Of a stretch of DNA of 64,000 bases, positions 44,513 through 52,850 are shown one piece after another; the stretch's first letter is position 1, and every line of letters starts with the position of its first letter. The notes beneath the pieces were generated by a model, which saw only the letters and a program-made list of their open reading frames with translations, was not told the origin of the DNA and ran no database searches. This stretch comes from Bradyrhizobium zhanjiangense (GTDB taxonomy: Bacteria > Pseudomonadota > Alphaproteobacteria > Rhizobiales > Xanthobacteraceae), in contig NZ_CP022221.1 of assembly GCF_004114935.1 (NCBI RefSeq), positions 8,391,001 through 8,455,000 of the forward strand. Reading direction: 5' to 3'. The translations under genes and the position numbers were made by a program.

Positions 44513-45202
44513 GACATTTCCTCCCTCTAACCTAATCGCGTGCGCAAATATGCAGAGTAGCGCCATCAGCCGCCTAAAACCCAAAATACGGGCGTGGTCT
44601 GCGACTGAGGGACGACGGCAGCCGACCGTCGCAACCTGGATCACGAGCTAACTCATGCATCGCAACGCCGAGCAGCCTAACCCTACTACACCGCTGACAC
44701 TAATGGGACGTTGTGCGTTGCAGTGATTCTGGTAGCCGACTTCCGCAAGGGGTCAAAATGCGAAGAACTCAACGTGAGCACATTTAGTCCGCTATATCCC
44801 GCTGTCCGGACCTCGACGAGTTGTGCGGACACTTCGCAGATGGGCCAGAAGCGGTCAGGCGCTCTCTTGCCCCGAGAACAGCATCGAGCTTATGTTTGAG
44901 GACAAACGCTTTCGGCAGGCTCGGTGGTCAAGCGACATGGCCTGAAGAGCGGAAGTCGTCTACCGGCGAGGCTACGGGAAAAGTCCGCCACCTGCGGTTA
45001 GGCAAGACCTTGAGGAAATATTGCTGCGCTGCTCGGTGATGGGGGCATCTGGTCGGCCATTCGTTTGGTGCCTTGGGCGCGCTTTTGGCAGCTGCGTTTC
45101 GCCCAGCAGCCGTGCGTTCCCTAACTGCAAATGAACCGCCAGCATTCAGCGTGGCTAACGGTGATCCAAATTTAGACACTACGGCGGTATCGGGAGAGCA
45201 CA
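44513..45202. other. intergenic with repeat B copy and no confident gene
   Basis: About 690 bp. 44745-44860 is a copy of interspersed repeat B. The rest, including 44900-45200, has short open frames on both strands but none with recognisable sequence. The promoter of the downstream binding-protein gene must lie near its 3' end. Confidence 0.45.
44745..44860 (+). repeat. interspersed repeat B, copy 1
   Basis: CTTCCGCAAGGGGTCAAAAT, GCGAAGAACTCAACGTGAGC, then CCGCTATATCCCGCTGTCCG, GACCTCGACGAGTTGTG and GATGGGCCAGAAGCGGTC. Aligns over ~115 bp with 49738-49852. Confidence 0.8.
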
Positions 45203-45994
45203 ATGCAGATACGCCTTTCGCTTGGTGCCCTTGTTGCCGGGGTCTTGATCACCTCTGCGGCCATGGGACCGGCCGCATACTCGGAGCCAGGCGCCGATGT
45301 AGCACCGCAAGGAAAGCTCCGCGTCGCCTTCCTGCTGGGGCCCATCTACGCAACCAAGGATCGCTCCACAGGCGAGCTGAAGGGTGTTGCAATCGACCTT
45401 GGTCAGGCGTTGGCGGGGCAGATCGGTGTGCCGTTCGAGCCGATCACCTACGCCACATTGCCCGAGGTGTTGGCCGCTGCGAGCACGGGGGCCTGGGATA
45501 TTGCCCTGATGGGGATCAATCGTGAGCGCGCGGCGCTGCTGGACTTTTCGCCGCCGTACATGGAAGTCGAGCAGGGATACCTCGTGCGTGCCGATATCCA
45601 GGTGACGAGTGGGGCCGACGTCGACAAAGATGGAGTTCGGATCGGGGTGCTTGAAAAGGCCGGGGCCGACGTTCTGCTTAGCCGGACGCTCAAGAAGGCG
45701 ACGCTGGTCCGTGCCGCGAATGTGTCCGAGCTCTTCGCCCTGTTGGATGCGGGCAAGGTGGATGTAATCGCCGCAACAAAAACTGCTCTCTTCGCCGGGG
45801 CGGGAAGCCGGCAAGGCTCCCGCGTTCTCGACGGCAGCATCCTTGTGGAGCCCATCGGCATCGGAGTTCCAAAGGGCCGAAGCGCCGCAGCAGCCTACGT
45901 CGAAAAGTTCGTTAAGGACGCGAAGGCAGAGGGGCTCGTCAAATCAGCAATCGAGCGGGCCGGGCTGCGGGGCGTGGTGGTCGGACCCAACTAG
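45203..45994 (+). CDS. periplasmic amino-acid-type solute-binding protein (SBP_bac_3)
   Basis: 263 residues, ATG 45203 after GGGAGAG. Signal MQIRLSLGALVAGVLITSAA. SBP_bac_3 (polar amino acid) fold: KLRVAFLLGPIYATKDRSTG, ELKGVAIDLGQALAGQIGVP, AAASTGAWDIALMGINRERA, ALLDFSPPYMEVEQGYLVRA, VRIGVLEKAGADVLLSRTLK, then the C-lobe. Usually delivers a solute to an ABC importer, but no permease/ATPase gene follows. Distinct from the ABC_sub_bind family seen elsewhere in the window. Confidence 0.88.
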   Translation: MQIRLSLGALVAGVLITSAAMGPAAYSEPGADVAPQGKLRVAFLLGPIYATKDRSTGELKGVAIDLGQALAGQIGVPFEPITYATLPEVLAAASTGAWDIALMGINRERAALLDFSPPYMEVEQGYLVRADIQVTSGADVDKDGVRIGVLEKAGADVLLSRTLKKATLVRAANVSELFALLDAGKVDVIAATKTALFAGAGSRQGSRVLDGSILVEPIGIGVPKGRSAAAAYVEKFVKDAKAEGLVKSAIERAGLRGVVVGPN

Positions 45995-46083
45995 GCGCCG
46001 CGAGCTATAGGACGGCTTGATGGATTGGATTCCACAAGTCTAAGGCTTGCGTCGCGACCGCCCTTCCGTCTCGACGTCAGAAA

Positions 46084-46199
46084 TGGGTCACGAGCGTCGT
46101 CCTCTACGATAGGCGGCGGCCTGTCGATTTCCGCTATGCCCCGTTAGCGACCGAGGATGCGTGGCGGTGCAATGTGTCGCGAAGGGCCAGAAACGGACA
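46084..46199 (+). repeat. interspersed repeat A, copy 3
   Basis: GGGTCACGAGCGTCGTCCTC, TGTCGATTTCCGCTATGCCC, CGTTAGCGACCGAGGATGCG, GGTGCAATGTGTCGCGAAGG, GCCAGAAACGGACATG. It ends only nine bases from the stop of the minus-strand binding-protein gene (46208). Confidence 0.8.
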
Positions 46200-46207
46200 T
46201 GCGCCAA

Positions 46208-47200
46208 CTACTCAACCACCTGATCGGCGATGGCGAGTAGCCCGGGCGGGAAGGTGAAGCCGAGTGTCTTCGCGGTCTTAAGGTTGACGACGAACTGGAA
46301 ACTGGTCGGCTGCTGAATCGGCAGATCGGACGGTTTGGCGCCCTTCAATATCCTATCGACATAGGTGGCGGCGCGTCGATAAAGATCAGCGATGCTTGTG
46401 TCATAGGCCATCAAGCCACCGGCCTCGACGACTTGGGCCGTAAACGGGTATATCGCGGGTAGTCGGTAGCGACCTGCGAGTTCTGCAACTCGCCCGCCGT
46501 AGACAACGAACAGACTCTCCGCTCCGGTGAGGACCCCTTCAGCACGCTCCTTGGCCGCAGCCTCGAACGCAGCGGGCAGGTCATCCCCAGTCCGAACGTC
46601 GCGGATTTGCAGTGTCAACCCCAGCGAAGCGGCCGCGTCCCTCAACGCCTTCACCTGCAACGGCCCGATTGGGTCGGCGAGGTAGGACAGCACGAGCACC
46701 CGCGCAATTCCAGGCACCGCCTCCTTCAACAAGGCAAGACGCTTCGCCGCAGCCTCTGGGACCATCAGTGACAGCCCGGTGATATTCCCGCCGGGTTGGG
46801 CGAGACTGTCTACGAGACCAGCTCCCACGGGGTCGCCGACGGCAATCATCACAATTGGAATCGTGCGGGTTGCGTTCTTTGCGGCCTGAGCGGCCGGAGT
46901 GGTGCTGACGGCTATGATGTCCGCGTTGAGGCCGACACATTGGGTAGCAAGAGCGGGAAACCGTTCGCCCTGTCTGTCCGCCGAAAGATAGTCGATCGCG
47001 ATGGTCCGACCATCCACGTATCCGAGATCGCGCAGGCCGTCAAAGAACGGATCGAACCGTGGCGACCGCGAGTGCAAGGTGCCGGGGTCGAATGTAAGGA
47101 AGCATAGCCGCGGAATTCTTTTGGGCTGCTGGGCGTGCGCCCTAAGCGGCCACACAGCTGCCGCGCCACCGAGCAGGAAGAGAAACTCGCGCCGTCTCAT
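46208..47200 (-). CDS. ABC_sub_bind-family solute-binding protein (orphan) 4
   Basis: 330 residues. Leader MRRREFLFLLGGAAAVWPLR ending AHAQQ. Body: LRDLGYVDGRTIAIDYLSAD, ADIIAVSTTPAAQAAKNATR, IPIVMIAVGDPVGAGLVDSL, AQPGGNITGLSLMVPEAAAK, RLPAIYPFTAQVVEAGGLMA, AATYVDRILKGAKPSDLPIQ and the end LLAIADQVVE. Exported orphan binding protein; ligand unknown. Divergent from the next binding-protein gene, with ~320 bp between them. Confidence 0.88.
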   Translation of the reverse strand: MRRREFLFLLGGAAAVWPLRAHAQQPKRIPRLCFLTFDPGTLHSRSPRFDPFFDGLRDLGYVDGRTIAIDYLSADRQGERFPALATQCVGLNADIIAVSTTPAAQAAKNATRTIPIVMIAVGDPVGAGLVDSLAQPGGNITGLSLMVPEAAAKRLALLKEAVPGIARVLVLSYLADPIGPLQVKALRDAAASLGLTLQIRDVRTGDDLPAAFEAAAKERAEGVLTGAESLFVVYGGRVAELAGRYRLPAIYPFTAQVVEAGGLMAYDTSIADLYRRAATYVDRILKGAKPSDLPIQQPTSFQFVVNLKTAKTLGFTFPPGLLAIADQVVE

Positions 47201-47519
47201 GGCCGCTGCCTCGCTCAGCGGCTAGCAGCTTAAGCCTCTAACAGACCGTTGGGTAGTGGCTTGAACAACAGTGCAGTGGCTTGAACAATCATATCGTAAT
47301 CCAAGTTCCATAGAGCTGCGGATGTCGCAAAAGGGTCAAAAGCGACGTTCGAGGACCGCGCGGCCTAAGTCCGGTATACCCGTGATACCGGATCATCCGG
47401 GAAGCATTTCGATCTTCTTCGCTTTCGGCCCTGGCTGTGTACACAGCCAAGGCCAATACCTGACTCATGTTAAGGACGGCAGCGCTCCCCGGAACTCGGA
47501 CTTGTGCTAATCTGCGTCT
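47201..47519. other. divergent intergenic region between two binding-protein genes
   Basis: About 320 bp. It carries a GGGTCAAAAGCGACG unit (47334) of the interspersed repeat type and a perfect inverted repeat CCGGTAT ACCCGTG ATACCGG (47371-47391) that could be an operator or hairpin. Promoters for both genes should be here; none could be defined. Confidence 0.45.
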
Positions 47520-48530
47520 ATGCCGAGCCGGAAGTGGTCGAGCACGATCAGGCGACGAGACTTCCTGACGCTTGTCGGTGGCGCAGCCGCCGGGTGGCCG
47601 TTTACAGTGCGCGCACAGCAGCCGACGTTGCCGGTGATCGGGTATTTGAGCAGCACGTCGTCCGGCCCTTACGCGCCCTTCGTGGCCGCATTCCAGCAGG
47701 GCCTGAAAGAAACTGGCTTTGTCGCAGACCAGAACGTAACGATCGAGTACCGCTGGGCGGAGGGTCAATTTGATCGGTTGCCAGCGCTAGCGGCCGATCT
47801 TGTTCGCCGTCAAGTAGCCATTATCGCCGTTGGCGGCGGCGGGGTCACCGCACTCGCCGCAAAGGACGCGACCTCAACTATTCCGATCGTGTTCGCGTTC
47901 GGGAGCGACCCGGTAAAGCTCGGCCTCGTCGCTAGTCTCAACCGTCCGGGCGGCAACATCACCGGCGTGAGTACCATTGCAGTGGAGCTTGGGCAAAAGC
48001 GCCTGGAATTGCTGCGCGACTTGTTGCCCAAGGCGGTTGCGGTCGGCTTTCTCATGAACCCCGGCAGTCCGAATGCTGCGTTCGATTTGACTGACATGCA
48101 GCTAGCAGCGAGCAAGCTCGGACAGCAGCTAATTATCGTTTACGCACGCGATGAACGCGAAATCGATACGGCTTTTTCAGACCTCGTACAGCAGCACGCC
48201 GCTGCACTCGTTGTTCAACCCGAACCATTCTTGTTCAGCCGGCGCAATCAACTAGTCGCGCTAGCCGCGCGCTATGCCATTCCCACGCTTTACTTTGAGC
48301 GTGCATTCGTGACAGCCGGTGGGCTAATGAGCTATGGACCCGACTTCAGGGAGGTGAATCGCCAGGCAGGCATCTACACGGGCCGCATTCTCAAGGGTGC
48401 CAAGCCTGCCGACCTGCCGGTGATCCAGTCGACCAAAATCGAGCTGGTGATCAATCTCAGGGCCGCCAAGGCGCTCGGCCTCGAGCTGCCGGCGACACTC
48501 CTCACATTCGCAAACGAGGTAATCGAATGA
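47520..48530 (+). CDS. ABC_sub_bind-family solute-binding protein (orphan) 5
   Basis: 336 residues. Leader STIRRRDFLTLVGGAAAGWP ending VRAQQ. Body: LPVIGYLSSTSSGPYAPFVA, LKETGFVADQNVTIEYRWAE, VAIIAVGGGGVTALAAKDAT, IPIVFAFGSDPVKLGLVASL, NRPGGNITGVSTIAVELGQK, FVTAGGLMSYGPDFREVNRQ, AGIYTGRILKGAKPADLPVI and end LLTFANEVIE. It belongs to the 'YTGRILKG' subgroup, like the remnant at 40010. Orphan, ligand unknown. A GGGTCAGTTGCG unit follows 24 bp after the stop. Confidence 0.88.
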   Translation: MPSRKWSSTIRRRDFLTLVGGAAAGWPFTVRAQQPTLPVIGYLSSTSSGPYAPFVAAFQQGLKETGFVADQNVTIEYRWAEGQFDRLPALAADLVRRQVAIIAVGGGGVTALAAKDATSTIPIVFAFGSDPVKLGLVASLNRPGGNITGVSTIAVELGQKRLELLRDLLPKAVAVGFLMNPGSPNAAFDLTDMQLAASKLGQQLIIVYARDEREIDTAFSDLVQQHAAALVVQPEPFLFSRRNQLVALAARYAIPTLYFERAFVTAGGLMSYGPDFREVNRQAGIYTGRILKGAKPADLPVIQSTKIELVINLRAAKALGLELPATLLTFANEVIE

Positions 48531-48766
48531 CGGGTCGCTCCACGACCGCTTCGGGTCAGTTGCGTCGTTTTGACCAGTCATCGGCTGCTTCCGGTCCTCC
48601 CCGATAAGCGGACTTTTTCGGAGTCGGCAGGTCTAGGGGCCAATGAGCGACATTGCCAAGCCGAGGCATCAACTGAACCGTGGGCATCAAACCGGGCGGT
48701 ACCGCAGGGCGCGCCGCACGCTGATATGTGTTAAGCTTTTCTGGCCGGTTAGGCATCGGGAGAGGA

Positions 48767-49522
48767 TTGACGCGACGCGAGTTCATCGCGCTCGTCAGCA
48801 GCGCGGCGGCAATCCGACCGCTCGGCGCGCGTGCAGAGCGCCCGCCAGAACGTGTGCTTTACTTCACATACTCGGCCGGCTATCGGCACGACGTCATACC
48901 GCTTTCCGAGGCAATCCTGATGCAGCTTGGAAGGAATTCCGGCGCCTTTGAAATCATCGCATCGGAAGACTTGTCTGAATTTTCGATCGGAAATCTTGAG
49001 CGGTACGCCGCTGTGATGTTCTACACAACCGGTGAAATTCCGATGAGCGGCGTCCAAAAGATGGCACTTCTCAACTTTGTGCGCTCGGGCCGCGGCTTCC
49101 TCGGCGTTCACTCGGCCACGGACACATTCTACACTTGGCCAGACTATCTCGATCTGATTGGCGGCTACTTCAATGGTCATCCTTGGCATCAGGGTGTGAC
49201 TATCGAGGTGGCTGATGCGGCAGATCCACTGGTGGCGTTTCTCGGGAGTTCATTGCAGTTGAACGATGAAATCTACCAGATCAGCGACTTCGACCATCGC
49301 GGATCACGCGTGCTCCTGCGTCTCGACCAAAGCTCGGTGGACCTCAGCAAGGCCGGTGTGCATAAACGCTTCTATGGTTGGCCGCTCGCCTGGAAACGAG
49401 TTTTCGGCGAAGGACGAGTATTCTATTCGGCACTCGGCCACGAGGTGTCAGTCTGGCAGGACCCGCGCTACCAGACAATCCTCACTAACGCTATCCTCTG
49501 GTCTACAAGAAGGTCGGCCTAG
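48767..49522 (+). CDS. ThuA-domain protein, exported
   Basis: 251 residues if started at TTG 48767, preceded by GGGAGAGGA, giving MTRREFIALVSSAAAIRPLG, a twin-arginine leader; a GTG at 48728 would add 13 residues. ThuA domain (glutamine-amidotransferase-like fold): RVLYFTYSAGYRHDVIPLSE, LERYAAVMFYTTGEIPMSGV, LLNFVRSGRGFLGVHSATDT, YLDLIGGYFNGHPWHQGVTI, DEIYQISDFDHRGSRVLLRL, PLAWKRVFGEGRVFYSALGH. ThuA proteins are linked to sugar/trehalose catabolism and some act as sugar hydrolases. Likely periplasmic; substrate unknown. Confidence 0.87.
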   Translation: MTRREFIALVSSAAAIRPLGARAERPPERVLYFTYSAGYRHDVIPLSEAILMQLGRNSGAFEIIASEDLSEFSIGNLERYAAVMFYTTGEIPMSGVQKMALLNFVRSGRGFLGVHSATDTFYTWPDYLDLIGGYFNGHPWHQGVTIEVADAADPLVAFLGSSLQLNDEIYQISDFDHRGSRVLLRLDQSSVDLSKAGVHKRFYGWPLAWKRVFGEGRVFYSALGHEVSVWQDPRYQTILTNAILWSTRRSA

Positions 49523-50105
49523 TGCCACCAGATTGCTCTACGGCTTATGGCTTCTCGAAACGCGACCTACGGGCAACCATTGTGGCGGCTATCGACAATG
49601 CCGCTCGCCTTGATCGAGATTGGCTGTCGCCCGGCATGTGGGATTCTCGGAAGTATCCGAGCCGATGCGCGACGCTAGAAGGAACTAAAAGCCAAGGACA
49701 TCATTGGGCTACTGCCCGCCTAATGCTGGTTATCACTTCCGTTAAGGGTCAAAATGCGAAGAACTCAACGTGAGCAGATCCAGCCCGCTATGCCCCATTG
49801 AACGGACCTCAATGAGGCGTGCCGCCACTTCGCTGATGGGCCATGTGTGGACGGCTCCGGGTTGGCAAGGAGAATCTTCACTTTGCGGCGTTGGTCGGAG
49901 CGGCCATGTGTTCGGCCTGTTTGCGCGGTTCACGTGACCGCTGGCCATAATGCCCTCCGCGGATCAGGTCCCGATCAAAAGCACGCATTCGGAGATGCCG
50001 TGGCCCATGTGGGTTGTCCTGATCGCCGGATCGACCGGCGCTGCATTAAGTGCTGTTCGCCCTTCCAACCGTTACGTCACACCGGCATGTCCGGCGTAAT
50101 CTCGT
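49523..50105. other. intergenic with repeat B copy and IS110 flank
   Basis: About 580 bp. 49738-49852 is repeat B. The last ~40 bases belong to the end of the IS110-family element (ACCGGCA at 50081-50087 mirrors TGCCGGT at 51197-51203). No gene recognised. Confidence 0.45.
49738..49852 (+). repeat. interspersed repeat B, copy 2
   Basis: TTCCGTTAAGGGTCAAAATG, CGAAGAACTCAACGTGAGCA, CCCGCTATGCCCCATTGAAC, GGACCTCAATGAGGCGTG, TTCGCTGATGGGCCATGTG. Aligns with 44745-44860; the first ~45 bases are nearly identical. Confidence 0.8.
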
Positions 50106-51137
50106 TTACGCCATGAGAGCGGCGGGTTCCTTGTAGCGTTCGTTCCTCGCCATCATCGCCCAGGCTATCCTGGCGAGTTTGTTGGCGAGCGCGATGGCAG
50201 CGACCTTAGTTGCTCGCCGCGCCAGCAATGCGGAGAGCCAGGGTCGACGCCCCGTTCCATGGATTTTGGCATAGCGGATCACGGCGAGTGCGCCGGCCGT
50301 GAACAGGCTGCGCAAATAGCGATCGCCCTGCTTGCTGATACTGCCAAGCTTGTCCTTGCCTCCGTTCGAGTTCTGCTTCGGCACGAGCCCAACCCAGGCC
50401 GAGAAGTCTCGACCCGATCGGAACGCCTTGGCATCAGCAACGCTCGCGACCAGCGCCGTTGCCAGCGCCGGACCAACACCAGGGATCGCGTCCAGTCGCT
50501 TGCTCGTCGCGCTCGATCGATGCCAGGCGACAATACGCCTGTCGAACTCCAGGATTTGCACCTTCAGCGCCCGCAATTGACTGCCGAGAACAGCAAGACA
50601 TGCGCGGGCCACCTCCGGGAGCCGGCGGTCAGCTGTATCGGCGACGACTTCCAGCAACTGATCGACGCCCCGGCGCCCGACCGGGGCGACAATCCCGAAC
50701 TCGGCAAGATAGGCGCGGATTGAATTGATGACGGCAGTCTGCTGGCGGATGAAGAGGTGGCGCGCTCGATGAAGCATCAGACAGCTCTGTTGCTCGACCG
50801 TCTTGGTCGGCACGAACCGCATGCTGGGTCTCGTGACCGCCTCGCAAATCGCCTCCGCGTCGGTGGTGTCGTTCTTTTGCCGCTTGACGTACGGCTTCAC
50901 ATAGGCCGGAGGCATCAATCGCACCGTATGTCCCAACGCCTGCAACTCACGGGACCAATAATGGGATGATGCGCAAGCCTCGATCCCCACCAGGCACGAC
51001 GGCAACTTCTCAAAGAAGGACAGCACGAAACGGCGCTTGAGTTGACGCCGTATGACCACTTGCCCGGCTGCATCGACGCCATGCACTTGAAAGACCGACT
51101 TCGCAATATCCAGACCGATCGTCGAAATTGACTGCAT
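50106..51137 (-). CDS. IS110-family (IS1111-like) transposase, intact
   Basis: 343 residues. DEDD_Tnp_IS110 domain: first Asp in STIGLDIAKSVFQVHGVDAA, Glu in SCLVGIEACASSHYWSRELQ, Asps in RQKNDTTDAEAICEAVTRPS. Transposase_20 domain: LDAIPGVGPALATALVASVA, DFSAWVGLVPKQNSNGGKDK, LGSISKQGDRYLRSLFTAGA, then ALANKLARIAWAMMARNERY. Full length for the family, without frameshift, so this copy may be active. A possible short inverted repeat (CACCGGCA at 50080 and TGCCGGTG at 51197) lies outside the gene. Confidence 0.93.
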   Translation of the reverse strand: MQSISTIGLDIAKSVFQVHGVDAAGQVVIRRQLKRRFVLSFFEKLPSCLVGIEACASSHYWSRELQALGHTVRLMPPAYVKPYVKRQKNDTTDAEAICEAVTRPSMRFVPTKTVEQQSCLMLHRARHLFIRQQTAVINSIRAYLAEFGIVAPVGRRGVDQLLEVVADTADRRLPEVARACLAVLGSQLRALKVQILEFDRRIVAWHRSSATSKRLDAIPGVGPALATALVASVADAKAFRSGRDFSAWVGLVPKQNSNGGKDKLGSISKQGDRYLRSLFTAGALAVIRYAKIHGTGRRPWLSALLARRATKVAAIALANKLARIAWAMMARNERYKEPAALMA

Positions 51138-51329
51138 AGGCTGCTCCTCCGAATCGTGGGAGCCTCAAAAACGGCGCCCATACCTTGGCACTCTCGTGCC
51201 GGTGGAGGAGCCGTCCACAGCATCACGAGCGGAAGCGGATCGCCTGCGGGTCAGTAAATCAGCGAACGCCTATGAGGTTTCCCTCGCACTTGCTTAGTTC
51301 TAGTATTTGAACTTTCAAAGGAGGCTTCT

Positions 51330-51773
51330 ATGCGAAAGGTTTTATCAGCAGTCATGTTAGTCGCCTCGGTCTCCTTAGCTCATGGGGGGCCAAAGGAGGA
51401 TGCTTACCAAGTCGTAGCGAAATGGGGCAAAGAATTCACCGATGCCGACGTGGATGCAATTGCCAAACTCTACGCGCCCGATGCATTGATGATTGGGACA
51501 TTGGGAAAGGTCGTATTGACGAAGCCGGAACAGATCCGCAAATATTTCGATGTTGCGCTAAATACCGGCAAGCCTCGTACCGCCACCCTCGACAGTTCTG
51601 AAAGCCTCGTGGTGGATGACAACACGGTCGTCATTACTGGCTTTGACACGCTCACGGGCACGAAGGACGGGCGGCAAACGATTGGTAAGGGCCGCGTAAC
51701 TTTCGTAGTTGCTAAGCGCGGGTCGGATTGGATGATTGTCCACCTTCACCGGTCTCCATTGCCCGCTACATAG
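51330..51773 (+). CDS. SnoaL/DUF4440-like exported protein
   Basis: 147 residues, ATG 51330 after AAAGGAGG. Signal MRKVLSAVMLVASVSLAHGG. Cystatin-like NTF2 fold: YQVVAKWGKEFTDADVDAIA, KLYAPDALMIGTLGKVVLTK, PEQIRKYFDVAL, SESLVVDDNTVVITGFDTLT, RVTFVVAKRGSDWMIVHLHR, ending SPLPA. The HLHRS motif is typical of the SgcJ/EcaC and DUF4440 group, which includes calcium/calmodulin kinase association-like domains and isomerases. Probably periplasmic. Function not assignable. Confidence 0.82.
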   Translation: MRKVLSAVMLVASVSLAHGGPKEDAYQVVAKWGKEFTDADVDAIAKLYAPDALMIGTLGKVVLTKPEQIRKYFDVALNTGKPRTATLDSSESLVVDDNTVVITGFDTLTGTKDGRQTIGKGRVTFVVAKRGSDWMIVHLHRSPLPAT

Positions 51774-51935
51774 CGACAAGAAGTCGTTCACATGCCGTGG
51801 GCATGGATCACTTCAGTGACGCCGTCGTGAAGAACCCTGCCGTCGGCCAAAAATCCAAGAACCCGCAACTGCGGGAATGGCACACCAAGAACCTGACAAG
51901 ATTACCGGGCCTCAAGTTCAGGACAGGAGGACGAC

Positions 51936-52151
51936 ATGCCTGACAGCGTCTACAAGGTCATAGAACTGGTCGGTACCAGCAGCGACTCATGGGAGAAGGC
52001 GGCTGCCAATGCGGTCGAGCAAGCTGCAAAATCTCTCCGGGATCTTCGCATCGCAGAGGTCGTCAAGCTCGATATGCAACTGGATGACAAAGGAAAGGTT
52101 GAGGCCTATCGCGCCAAGCTCAACGTATCGTTCAAGTTCGAGGGCTCCTGA
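51936..52151 (+). CDS. dodecin, flavin-binding storage protein
   Basis: 71 residues, ATG 51936 with a perfect AGGAGGA upstream. MPDSVYKVIELVGTSSDSWE, KAAANAVEQAAKSLRDLRIA, EVVKLDMQLDDKGKVEAYRA, KLNVSFKFEG covers the entire dodecin family, which forms a hollow dodecamer binding FMN/riboflavin (or CoA/FMN) to buffer flavins. The RDLRIAEVVKLDMQ region carries the strand involved in flavin stacking, although the usual Trp of halophilic dodecin is not here. Followed by a strong terminator. Confidence 0.95.
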   Translation: MPDSVYKVIELVGTSSDSWEKAAANAVEQAAKSLRDLRIAEVVKLDMQLDDKGKVEAYRAKLNVSFKFEGS

Positions 52152-52158
52152 GCCTCAG

Positions 52159-52184
52159 CACCTCGCCCCTTGCGGGGCGAGGTG
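52159..52184 (+). terminator. hairpin after dodecin
   Basis: CACCTCGCCCC TTGC GGGGCGAGGTG is a perfect 11-bp stem with a 4-base loop, 8 bp after the dodecin stop. The following GGCTATTAG has few T residues, so termination may need Rho. Confidence 0.7.
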
Positions 52185-52187
52185 GGC

Positions 52188-52400
52188 TATTAGAATCGAT
52201 GCGGTGACAGGCGCGCACATCTGGGCCGACGGGAGCGCGACCTGACGGACGTGTTCGCCCTCTAGGACGAAGTCGCCGTTGCTGTCGTCTCGGCCATTGA
52301 GCCGAAATTGCTTCAAACGGAAATTGCGTTGGCGACGCGACGGCGGCCGAACAACCTTACGGCCTATGATTTCTATCTTCAGGCTTTGCCTGTCCGCATC
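52188..52400 (+). pseudogene. adenylate cyclase (TolB/TPR-type) remnant
   Basis: Frame one reads IRIDAVTGAHIWADG; one base later another frame reads ERDLTDVFAL, a TAG, then DEVAVAVVSAIEPKLLQTEI, ALATRRRPNNLTAYDFYLQA, LP. This is the well-known 'D..TG.HLWADRYDR.L.D.FA.QDE....V..AI.P.L' segment of cyclase-TPR proteins of Bradyrhizobium. It carries a frameshift and an amber stop and lacks both the cyclase domain and the TPR part. Confidence 0.7.
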
Positions 52401-52614
52401 GAGACAAACCCTCGCGCCGGTTCGACTTGGGCTGAACCTGCTCGCCAATTACCGCGCCGCCCTTCGCGAAAGACACGAACGCCGATGGCTAAAGGCCAAC
52501 TTGTCCCGACTGGGCGACATGGCGCTCCACGATATCGGTATCTCGCGCGGCGAGATCGGCTGCGTCGCCGCGAACCGAGACGTCGATCCACGAGGCGTCC
52601 GATCCGCAGGATGA
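52366..52614 (+). CDS. DUF1127-type short protein
   Basis: 82 residues from ATG 52366. The last part, RERHERRWLKANLSRLGDMA, LHDIGISRGEIGCVAANRDV, matches DUF1127 (xLxxLxDxxLxDIGISRxxI). The beginning, MISIFRLCLSASRQTLAPVR, is read from DNA that in another frame belongs to the cyclase remnant, so the start is uncertain and the gene may be a fusion of a DUF1127 tail with cyclase debris. Function of DUF1127 is mostly unknown (some act in phosphate and carbon metabolism). Confidence 0.5.
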   Translation: MISIFRLCLSASRQTLAPVRLGLNLLANYRAALRERHERRWLKANLSRLGDMALHDIGISRGEIGCVAANRDVDPRGVRSAG

Positions 52615-52850
52615 TCCCACAACTGATAACGGTGGATGGCTGGCATTGGAGACGCCGGGCCTGTCGTTACCCTGACGCCAACTTCCGGATCGGGGCATGA
52701 GCGTCGGTTTGAGCGTTAGCGGGTGACTTCTGGTCTCACCTCGACTTCGGACGTTTCCCCGTGCCGCGCGATTGGTCGCGAAGGCCAGATCCGGACCCAT
52801 GCTGCGAATTTCAAGAAGGTGCGGCGGATCGGCGAGGTATCCACGCTTAC

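Noticed and set aside
51804..51943. Plus-strand frame starting MDHFSDAVVKNPAVGQKSKN before dodecin
   Set aside because: No family, overlaps the dodecin start and is more likely leader or intergenic DNA.
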